In this document: positions 13,104 through 18,479 of the stretch, in pieces
Numbering within the stretch: the stretch's first letter is position 1
Layout: each line of letters begins with the position of its first letter
From: an uncultured Psychrobacillus sp.
GTDB taxonomy: Bacteria; Bacillota; Bacilli; Bacillales_A; Planococcaceae
Reading direction: 5' to 3'
Length of the DNA stretch: 18,479 bases
Assembly (NCBI GenBank): GCA_934234185.1
Contig: CAKQHO010000062.1
Coordinates: 1 to 18,479 of the forward strand
Made by a program: the position numbers and the translations under genes
The notes under the pieces: generated by a model
Told to the model about the DNA's origin: nothing
Seen by the model: only the letters and a program-made list of their open reading frames with translations
Databases searched by the model: none

Positions 13104-13693
13104 ATATATTCTAACTGGAAACACAACAAAATGGGCGGACCTCATTCTCTCTTTTTACCCTAACACACAGCATATTTGTAATATTCACGAATTATTAGGC
13201 GCAAAGCGATCGATTTTCAAGTAATTTTCAAACCAGATTTTCGCTATTTTAAGAAGTAGATTTCACTTTTCTGCACGTCTATTTCGCTTTTGCATTTTTT
13301 CATAAATCCTTAAATGGCAACGGCTATTTATTCTCCATTCATTATTTCCCGTCATTTTCCCCCTGAAAACGAAACGGCCTTTTTCGCCCAGAGACTAAAC
13401 GAATTCTGGGGTCGCAAGCACCCGCATGAATCATAAATCTCTGGGAGGACCCAAAAAAGGGGAAAACGGCTCAAACCCTTGGTATTATTGAGTTTTCACG
13501 ACTTTTTTCATAAATGTCCAAAATTGCTTTTTTTACGAAATATGTTAAGTTGAAAAAAATTTCTCTGAACATAACTTAATTCATATTCTGTTAAGGTCAC
13601 GCACACCCTTTCATCCCTTATCCATAAAGGCTTTCAGCGATTCTTTCTTTTGAACTTTACCTATCCGAATTATGTGATGTTGAGACCATGCCG
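13104..13693. other. Non-coding region with nested dyads; possible cis-acting site
   Basis: About 590 bases without a supported gene. CCCAGAGA (13387-13394) and TCTCTGGG (13438-13445) form a perfect 8-bp dyad. Inside it TCTGGG (13405-13410) can also pair with CCCAGA, and GGGT (13409-13412) with ACCC (13420-13423). GGACCC-AAAAAA-GGGG follows at 13447-13462. TTTTTTCATAAAT occurs twice (near 13298 and 13505). Competing dyads and homopolymer runs suit an oriT, single-strand origin or replication site. No relaxase gene is present and I recognise no known nick site. Confidence 0.45.
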
Positions 13694-14005
13694 TTAGGCA
13701 TCCATTTCATACAAGTCTTTCCCCATGGTTTCGTCGATCTGTTTCTGCACCGCATGCAGATCATAGATTTCCACTTGGATATGCACATCGTTACACACCC
13801 GGATGCCTTTGTTATGTTCCCATTGCCACTCATGCATACCGGATGCCACTCGAAGAGCCAACTTCTCTTCCACTTCCAAATCTTCTGCGCTATAGATGCC
13901 GTATGCCTTTTCTTTAATCGCCTTTAATGCTCGTTCTACTTCTGATCCTAATACAGCCAGATCATGAAGTGTCAGCTCATACCTCCGGTTATTGATCTTC
14001 TCCAT
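13694..14005 (-). CDS. Hypothetical protein downstream of the short integrase, 103 aa
   Basis: Family not recognised. The ATG at 14005 has AAAGGAG about 9 bases upstream; another ATG two codons earlier is too close to it. The protein (MEKINNRRYELTLHDLAVLG...) is helical and acidic, with a central EVEEKLALRVASGMHEWQWE segment and a Met/Asp-rich end. It starts 20 bp after the recombinase stop, so the two form an operon. It could be an accessory factor, but nothing visible shows a function. A small ATGCC/GGCAT dyad spans the stop codon. Confidence 0.7.
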   Translation of the reverse strand: MEKINNRRYELTLHDLAVLGSEVERALKAIKEKAYGIYSAEDLEVEEKLALRVASGMHEWQWEHNKGIRVCNDVHIQVEIYDLHAVQKQIDETMGKDLYEMDA

Positions 14006-14024
14006 TTGCATCCCGCTCCTTTGT

Positions 14025-14585
14025 TTAATAGAATCGTACTTTCGTAATGGCATTATTGACCTCATCCTGTTCAATGCCGATGTAGCGCAACGTGTACGAA
14101 GGGTTCTCATGATTTAACATCTTCTGTACCAGAACTACATCTTTGGTTTGCTGATACAAATGGAACCCCAGTGTTTTCCTCAGCGAATGGCAGCCTAACG
14201 AATCCACTCCAAATTCTTTGGCGACTTCATTCAAAATCATATATGCTCTTTCCCGAGTAATCGGCCGATTCTTTCCCACACGGCTTTTGATTACATACTC
14301 ATGATCCGGTTTATCTGCCAAGAAACCCTTCAATGCTTTTTTTAAAGAAGGGTGCATCTCAATGGTTCGCCGATTGTTTTTCTTCCTGCGGGTTTTTTTC
14401 TCACTGATAACCAAGGAGTTTTTCCCTTTCAAATCCTGCACTTTCAGGCTTAAAATATCCGATATCCGAAGCGCCGTGTAAATGCCTAACATAAATAAAA
14501 TATAATCACGTTCATTTTTTTCTCTTAAATAATGCTCGATCTGTTCAATCAAATCCGGATCTCTAATCGGTTGAACAAAATTCAT
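14025..14585 (-). CDS. Short tyrosine recombinase, 186 aa
   Basis: A catalytic-domain-sized member of the Xer/integrase family. Arg40 (TALRISDIL), a Lys near 63-64 (SEKKTRR), His133-x-x-Arg136 (GCHSLRKT), His159 (LNHENP) and nucleophile Tyr168 (TLRYIGI) are all in order. The usual N-terminal core-binding domain is nearly absent (about 20 residues), a form common on Bacillota plasmids and phages. Start choice is uncertain: ATGs at 14591 and 14585 both follow AGGTG; the second is better spaced. It probably acts on plasmid multimers or a phage-like site. The wholly different 346-aa recombinase elsewhere suggests separate targets. Confidence 0.9.
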   Translation of the reverse strand: MNFVQPIRDPDLIEQIEHYLREKNERDYILFMLGIYTALRISDILSLKVQDLKGKNSLVISEKKTRRKKNNRRTIEMHPSLKKALKGFLADKPDHEYVIKSRVGKNRPITRERAYMILNEVAKEFGVDSLGCHSLRKTLGFHLYQQTKDVVLVQKMLNHENPSYTLRYIGIEQDEVNNAITKVRFY

Positions 14586-14651
14586 TTTCATCACCTATCT
14601 TAACTTAAAATAAGCTCCTCCAGCATCTTCAATCAAATGACCTCTATCAAG

Positions 14652-14688
14652 AAAAAAGCGCCCTCCCGCTTATTGCGAGCAAGACGCC
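14652..14688 (-). terminator. Terminator after the 95-aa gene
   Basis: On the minus strand GCGTCTTGCTCGC and GCGGGAGGGCGC pair through several G-U pairs around AATAA, then six T. It lies about 20 bases past the stop at 14709. Confidence 0.75.
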
Positions 14689-14708
14689 TTGTCCTTGTTT
14701 ACATCTGC

Positions 14709-14996
14709 TTATTTTCGTGTATTTTCAAAAGCTTTTGCCCACATCTGTTTCTCAGATTGCTGAAGGGCGCCTTCTGGGTTGCGCAGCTGCTCTTTTTCTA
14801 CAAACTCTTGTCTTAGCAATTCCGCTTTATGAATTTCAGCTGGACTTAAATTCATTGGATTGCCGCCTTTCGCTTGAACCATCGCTTTCACGATTTCAAC
14901 CGCATTCTCTTTCTCGTAAGCTGTCAATTCTATATCCGTATACGAGTGATTTGCCATCCCTTGGACGTTCACTTTACTATTCGATTTACCGTACAT
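14709..14996 (-). CDS. Hypothetical protein, 95 aa
   Basis: Family not recognised. AGGAG lies 11 bases before the ATG. The protein is hydrophilic and helical, with Gln/Glu-rich repeats (NPMNLSPAEIHKAELLRQEF, then EKEQLRNPEGALQQSEKQMW). It has no cysteine, signal or membrane segment. The gene is single, minus strand, with its own terminator at 14652. It might be a small plasmid-borne DNA- or protein-binding factor; no more can be said. Confidence 0.7.
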   Translation of the reverse strand: MYGKSNSKVNVQGMANHSYTDIELTAYEKENAVEIVKAMVQAKGGNPMNLSPAEIHKAELLRQEFVEKEQLRNPEGALQQSEKQMWAKAFENTRK

Positions 14997-15112
14997 AGTT
15001 TAATTATCTCCTTTTCATCAATAAAATTTATTTTGATTGTGGTAGATATGTCTCATTTATCGTACACATCCTCTAAATACCAGATGCTAGCTGTTTTAAG
15101 TTGTCGCTAAAA

Positions 15113-15871
15113 TCAATCCATATTACGATAGATAAGTTGCGAAGGGGCGTTACCCTCTTGTCTGCGTAGCTCCTCTTTTTCAAATAGACCGTCTATATAC
15201 GCTCGAACCTTGGCATCACCCTGTAACCAGCTTTGGATAAAAGCACGATTATCGAAATGAAATTTAATACCCGAAGCATTGGAGCGTGGCTCTAAATGTT
15301 CTTTCGCCGTCAAAATGATTCTATCTTCTAATGAATTTTCCAAATAGTTCATTTCAATTTGCTGTGCTTTAAGCTCTTCTTCTAATTCCTTGATTTTTTC
15401 TTTTAATCTATCTCGATTCTGCCTTGCGTTTTCATGTTCTCTGCTTCTTATTTGTTTCAAACGGTTATATGCATCCCTTATTTTTTGAGAATCACTTTCA
15501 GAAAAATCACTGCTATGTGATTTGTTTTGGTAAATATCCAACAGCATTTCATACTCTTCCAGTTCTTCCTTCAATTTTTTAATACCTCTTTGCTTAAAAC
15601 CTTCCAACAATTGAGATTGGCTAAATATATTGGAATCGAGAAGTGATTGTGTTTTTTCTTGAATTTTCTGATTTAAATCTTTGATTTTCACCTTTAACTC
15701 TTGGATAGTCGATTTCATGTCCTGCTGTTTTTGGCTATTAGCGTCAATAATTCCATCAATCATTGTTTCCATTGCCTTAACTTCTTTACTGACTATCTCG
15801 CTGCCCGTAAGAATTTCCTTAACAGGCTCTTTTTTAACTGTCGGCTGCTGCTTCTTAGCATTGTTATACAT
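15113..15871 (-). CDS. Coiled-coil protein of unknown function, 252 aa
   Basis: The ATG at 15871 has GAGGAGG 6 bases upstream; an ATG two codons earlier abuts that site. After a basic, unstructured head (MYNNAKKQQPTVKKEPV), residues about 30-205 are mostly coiled coil (for example IQELKVKIKDLNQKIQEKTQ and DRLKEKIKELEEELKAQQ). The last 50 residues form a small mixed domain (ASGIKFHFDNRAFIQSWLQG). It has no HTH head, unlike the KfrA-like protein. Candidate roles are scaffolding, partition or a phage-derived structural relative. Family not recognised. It is the last gene of the replication-side minus-strand block. Confidence 0.75.
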   Translation of the reverse strand: MYNNAKKQQPTVKKEPVKEILTGSEIVSKEVKAMETMIDGIIDANSQKQQDMKSTIQELKVKIKDLNQKIQEKTQSLLDSNIFSQSQLLEGFKQRGIKKLKEELEEYEMLLDIYQNKSHSSDFSESDSQKIRDAYNRLKQIRSREHENARQNRDRLKEKIKELEEELKAQQIEMNYLENSLEDRIILTAKEHLEPRSNASGIKFHFDNRAFIQSWLQGDAKVRAYIDGLFEKEELRRQEGNAPSQLIYRNMD

Positions 15872-15944
15872 GTTCATCCTCCTCGTTTTTTGAAAACTAT
15901 TCCACATTATTAAGGGAGTCAACTATCCTTACACCCTTTCTTTT

Positions 15945-16082
15945 TTAATCTTTTGTAACGGCAATCCGGGATTGGTCATTTGTCTCTTTTCCTTGCTGGT
16001 ACTCTTCCCAAAGCTCTTCTAGCTGTTGCTCTGTGAGATTCCTAGTATCGACAACGCGATCCAGAATACGTGTTTTATCCAG
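15945..16082 (-). CDS. Small ORF with non-ATG start, 45 aa
   Basis: A coding-like frame follows the helicase-loader gene by 20 bases: AAAAGGGGG lies 6 bases before a CTG at 16082, and the frame reads DKTRILDRVVDTRNLTEQQL then EELWEEYQQGKETNDQSR to a TAA at 15945-15947. The helical, charged composition is typical of small phage replication-module proteins. CTG as a start is rare; a nearby ATT is the alternative. It may be a real small gene or a chance frame. Confidence 0.5.
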   Translation of the reverse strand: MDKTRILDRVVDTRNLTEQQLEELWEEYQQGKETNDQSRIAVTKD

Positions 16083-16101
16083 AAATATCCCCCTTTTCGA
16101 A

Positions 16102-16911
16102 TTACTGTGCTATAAGCTTGCTTTTGCGGTAATCTTCAGTGAATAAATCGAAGAACATACTATTTTCATACATCCTTGAAACCGCTCGACTTCCGATAAC
16201 TCCAGCAATATTTGTATCGTTTAAATTCGTGGTCCAAATATTCGGTAAATTAAGTCTGTTATCGATAATTTCAGTCCATTTAGAAATATTCCAACTCACT
16301 TCATGACCTGTTTTCACGGTCTCTACCCCTACATCATCAATGACAAGTACATCCAGCTGCTTCATCTCTTTAAAGAGCTTTTCTTCTGCGCCCCTCATTC
16401 CAAAGGTATCTTTAATTTTCTTGAATAAATCAACTGCTGTAATATAACCGACTGACAAACCTTTATAATCAAGAGTTCTTGCAATAGCACTTGCTAAATG
16501 ACTTTTTCCTGTACCCGGATTCCCCATAATCAACAAGTTTATCTTTTCACCGGCTAACAATCGATCAGTGTATTCTCTTGCCGTCTCTAAAGCCTTTCTG
16601 GTAGCATTGTTGTAAGGATGATAGTTTTTAAAACCTGCATCTTCGTGGGTAGGATGGTACCAATTCGCTTTGGTAACATCTTTTCTTTTTTTCTCCATTT
16701 CCTGCTTTACTTCCTGACTAAGCTGCAAAGTATTGCAAGCATTACAAACCTTATAAGCCAACTCTTCCCGGTACTCTTCTTCACCTTTCAACCTATATTT
16801 GAAAAGCAACATCGTATTCTGGCCACATCCAGAACAAGCACACATTTCCGAGATTACATCGTCTGTTTTATCTAACAGATCTGCTCGAATCCTAAAAAAC
16901 AATGTTTTCAT
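16102..16911 (-). CDS. DnaC-type helicase loader / replication ATPase, 269 aa
   Basis: A AAA+ helicase loader of the DnaC/IstB group. Walker A GNPGTGKS is at 130-137, Walker B VLVIDDVG at about 188-195, sensor region IWTTNLN at about 225-231, and the arginine-finger-like SRAVSRMYE at 241-249. The N-terminus has Cys24, 26, 29 and Cys56, 59 (CACSGCG, CNACN), a probable zinc site. It should load the host replicative helicase at an origin bound by the upstream organizer. The first ATG in frame is at 16911, but its ribosome site is weak; a strong GGAGGAG in the end of the upstream gene would instead serve an ATT about 45 bases earlier. It follows and nearly abuts the organizer gene. Confidence 0.88.
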   Translation of the reverse strand: MKTLFFRIRADLLDKTDDVISEMCACSGCGQNTMLLFKYRLKGEEEYREELAYKVCNACNTLQLSQEVKQEMEKKRKDVTKANWYHPTHEDAGFKNYHPYNNATRKALETAREYTDRLLAGEKINLLIMGNPGTGKSHLASAIARTLDYKGLSVGYITAVDLFKKIKDTFGMRGAEEKLFKEMKQLDVLVIDDVGVETVKTGHEVSWNISKWTEIIDNRLNLPNIWTTNLNDTNIAGVIGSRAVSRMYENSMFFDLFTEDYRKSKLIAQ

Positions 16912-16951
16912 TCGATCACGACCAAATCTATCTAGAAATAATGCAACATCT

Positions 16952-17890
16952 TTAATAAGGCATCTCCTCCACTTTCTTTTTTGTTTCTTCCCATCTTTCA
17001 TCCGTCATGCTAGCTTCAGCAGCTGCTTGTCTACGTTTCGATTCCTCTGATTGCTCAAACAAAGAAACTTGCGGTTTTGCATAAGCTGTCTTGTTCTTGC
17101 GTGCTTTAATCTGAATGACAAGTGCATCAAACTTTTCTCTTAATTTCTTGGTAGATAAAATATTGCCCATCCAGAAAGAATCATTCTGAGACCAATCAAT
17201 CAAAAATCTGATTTGTTCTTCGGTCCTCTTATCCTTCTCCATCATTAACCTGATTTGCGACGCCCAATTCTGCAGATTGGTTTTTTTATGATTTGGGTTG
17301 TTTTCTAATATCCTTTGATACAACAAATTAGCTAATTGGAAATAAATTGAGGATTCGTCGTAAATTTGTTTACGACTCTTTTTATTATTTAATTCTTTAT
17401 CTATATCTATATCTTTATCTATATCTGTTGCGTGACTTGGTGTGACCTGTCCCGTGACGTCACGTGACACTGTGTTTGATTCTTTATTTTCAGGTAAAAC
17501 TAAAAGACTTTTAGCACGTTGCTTCTGTTTTCTAAGACGATTTTGTTCTCTTATTTTTTCTAGCCCTTCTAAGTTCTGATGCTTTTCCCAATTAGAAATG
17601 CTAATGATGTGATCACTCGATATCTCAATCATCCCGAAGTCCTGAAAAGTTCTTAAAGCTAATCGAATAACTGGTAATGGCCGATTGAAAAGAGTGGCTA
17701 ACATTTCATCTGTAAATGGGATATTTTCGTTGAGAAAAATGTATCCTGAAGCATTTGTCTTTCCTGCCTGAGCAAGAAGTTTCACCCAAATAACCAAGAT
17801 TGAATCCGCTTCAGGCAAACTCTCTATCAAACGAATTTTCTCATCTTCAAACATGGATGTGCTTAATTTAATCCACTTAACCTCTGGCAT
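16952..17890 (-). CDS. Phage-type replisome organizer, 312 aa
   Basis: The first 125 residues (MPEVKWIKLSTSMFEDEKI, then EADSILVIWVKLLAQAG and ISNWEKHQNLEGLEKIREQN) are the phage replisome organizer N-terminal winged-helix domain. A linker (about 140-170) with DIDKDIDIDKE repeats follows, then a C-terminal helical DnaD-like region. Such proteins bind origin repeats and recruit the helicase loader, which is encoded next door. The ATG at 17890 has GGAGGAG 4-5 bases upstream; seven earlier codons would include that site. The linker-coding DNA carries four GTGAC repeats and an AT-rich tract, a probable origin. A small HTH gene lies just upstream in the same operon. Confidence 0.88.
   Translation of the reverse strand: MPEVKWIKLSTSMFEDEKIRLIESLPEADSILVIWVKLLAQAGKTNASGYIFLNENIPFTDEMLATLFNRPLPVIRLALRTFQDFGMIEISSDHIISISNWEKHQNLEGLEKIREQNRLRKQKQRAKSLLVLPENKESNTVSRDVTGQVTPSHATDIDKDIDIDKELNNKKSRKQIYDESSIYFQLANLLYQRILENNPNHKKTNLQNWASQIRLMMEKDKRTEEQIRFLIDWSQNDSFWMGNILSTKKLREKFDALVIQIKARKNKTAYAKPQVSLFEQSEESKRRQAAAEASMTDERWEETKKKVEEMPY
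17357..17468. other. Candidate replication origin inside the organizer gene
   Basis: Three elements lie together. GTCGTAAA-TTTG-TTTACGAC is a perfect dyad at 17357-17376. An AT-rich tract of TATATC/TTTATC repeats runs over 17397-17427. GTGAC occurs four times at 17432, 17442, 17454 and 17464, spaced 10-12 bp, about one helical turn, with GTGACGTCAC palindromic at 17454-17463. Lactococcal and other phages carry origins inside organizer genes with this makeup. The repeats are real; the origin role is inferred. Confidence 0.55.
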
Positions 17891-17912
17891 TATCTCCTCC
17901 TCCACTTGCAAT

Positions 17913-18122
17913 TCATGCTTGTTTTATTAATTGAATTTCTTTTTCCGCTAACAATTCATAAATTGCTTTAATAACTTTACATTTCTGTTCTGGTGACATT
18001 TCAAAACGGAGCCAACCGGTAAGCGTAGATCTATGCACCCCCATTTTGTGGGCAACCAAATAACGACGAAGATTGTTATCATTCATTAATTTTTTAATTT
18101 CTTGATTTGCTTCTAATCTCAT
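17913..18122 (-). CDS. Small HTH DNA-binding protein, 69 aa
   Basis: The ATG at 18122 has a near-perfect AAAGGAGGTGG upstream; an ATG eight codons earlier would overlap it. Residues about 10-50 form an Xre-like HTH: LMNDNNLRRYLVAHKMGVH, then RSTLTGWLRFEMSPEQK. The C-terminal tail is charged. As the first gene of the organizer/loader operon it may regulate the operon or assist initiation, like small phage regulators in the same position. The GTGGCAAA pair and ATTCGACTCTTT repeats in front of it are candidate sites. Confidence 0.8.
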   Translation of the reverse strand: MRLEANQEIKKLMNDNNLRRYLVAHKMGVHRSTLTGWLRFEMSPEQKCKVIKAIYELLAEKEIQLIKQA

Positions 18123-18152
18123 ATCGAACCACCACCTCCTTTTCACTTAAAA

Positions 18153-18347
18153 ACGACTCCTTCACTATTAGGTGGCAAATGGGTGGCAAAACTACTAAAA
18201 ATCAGTGGAAAATAACGTGTTTTTCATGCCTTTCCTTCTTGATTCGACTCTTTAAAAGCTTGATACAACTAGGTTTTTAACGTTCACAAAATTGTCACAA
18301 CTATTTTTTCATTCGACTCTTTTTTTTTAGAAATATGACGAAAAATA
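18153..18347. promoter_or_regulatory. Promoter/operator region of the replication operon
   Basis: GTGGCAAA repeats at 18172-18179 and 18183-18190, 11 bp apart. ATTCGACTCTTT occurs at 18242-18253 and 18311-18322, with a weaker ACGACTCCTT at 18153-18162. The spacing and place fit binding sites for the HTH protein or organizer. I could not fix a -10/-35 pair. Confidence 0.5.
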
Positions 18348-18402
18348 CGACAATCCATACCTGAAAAACATAAAAAAAACTCAAAAAACGCATAGAACCA
18401 AT
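18348..18402. repeat. Terminal direct repeat, right copy
   Basis: Identical to 1-55. It carries the first arm and half the loop of the terminator, then is interrupted by the insertion sequence end from 18403. Confidence 0.8.
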
Positions 18403-18479
18403 TGGACTGCTCCCTGTCAAGTAGACAGTGGAAATAATAAAAATTGAACTAAGCGGCTTGAGCTCTGAATTCTAGAGGG
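18403..18479. mobile_element. End of an IS3-family insertion sequence (partial)
   Basis: The sequence departs from the plasmid copy with TGGACTGCTCCCTGTC, a typical IS3/IS150-like terminal inverted repeat start. It contains the end of a transposase gene 46 bases further in. Only the transposase-proximal (3') end is present. The insertion is in the loop of the terminator at 31-76. Confidence 0.75.
18449..18479 (-). CDS. IS3-family transposase OrfB, C-terminal end only
   Basis: Ten codons on the minus strand read PLEFRAQAA then TAG (18449-18451). The P-x-E-F/Y-R-x-Q ending is the hallmark C-terminus of IS3-family OrfB (rve domain) transposases. The gene runs off the window edge, so the start and most of the protein are missing. 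Confidence 0.75.
   Translation of the reverse strand, partial: PLEFRAQAA

Noticed and set aside
13387..13462. A named oriT family
   Set aside because: Dyads are present, but I could not match a known nick sequence and no relaxase gene is encoded.

Overview
The window looks like one complete low-GC plasmid from a Bacillota host, most likely Bacillales. The evidence is strong AAAGGAGG-type ribosome sites, frequent GTG/TTG starts, AT-rich intergenic DNA and protein types typical of Bacillus-group plasmids. Bases 1-55 recur exactly at 18348-18402, so the molecule probably closes as a circle of about 18,347 bp. The last 77 bases are not part of that circle. They are the transposase end of an IS3-family insertion sequence, joined to the plasmid exactly in the loop of a terminator hairpin. 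I see no rRNA, tRNA, CRISPR array, resistance gene, relaxase or phage structural gene.

Layout. 94-1300 holds a gene remnant and two small unknown genes. 1414-2580 is a plasmid replication initiator with a leader hairpin and a probable antisense RNA. 2691-3517 holds a small unknown gene, a divergent Xre-like regulator with an operator cluster, and a 31-residue hydrophobic peptide gene. 3695-5085 is a tyrosine recombinase with a translationally coupled partner. 5086-6059 is nearly gene-free but carries structured RNA-like sequence and a gene remnant. 6060-7671 has a KfrA-like coiled-coil DNA-binding protein, its GTTAAC operators, a serine resolvase and a res-like site. 7842-9033 is a cargo unit: a secreted 340-residue protein and a convergent small membrane protein. 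9513-11424 is an operon-like run with a DUF3967-type MerR-like protein and a PemK/MazF-fold protein. 11422-11747 is a pseudogene. 11875-13101 is a ParA/ribbon-helix-helix partition cassette. 13104-13693 is non-coding with nested dyads. 13694-18122 is all minus strand: a second, short tyrosine recombinase, several unknown genes and a phage-like replication module (HTH protein, replisome organizer, DnaC-type helicase loader).

How it works together. There are two candidate replication systems: an antisense-controlled Rep gene, and a phage-type organizer plus helicase loader. ParA with its small RHH partner would partition the plasmid. The resolvase and two tyrosine recombinases could resolve multimers or move segments. 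The KfrA-like and DUF3967-like proteins resemble plasmid stability factors.

The most interesting pattern is that cis-acting sites appear to be written inside coding sequence three separate times. Both replication genes carry direct repeats beside an AT-rich tract in the part that encodes a low-complexity linker. The small RHH partition gene carries four copies, exactly 24 bp apart, of the same CTGTARATACAG motif that forms an 8-bp-phased array in front of parA. The repeats and phasing are read directly from the sequence; their function as origins and centromere is inference.
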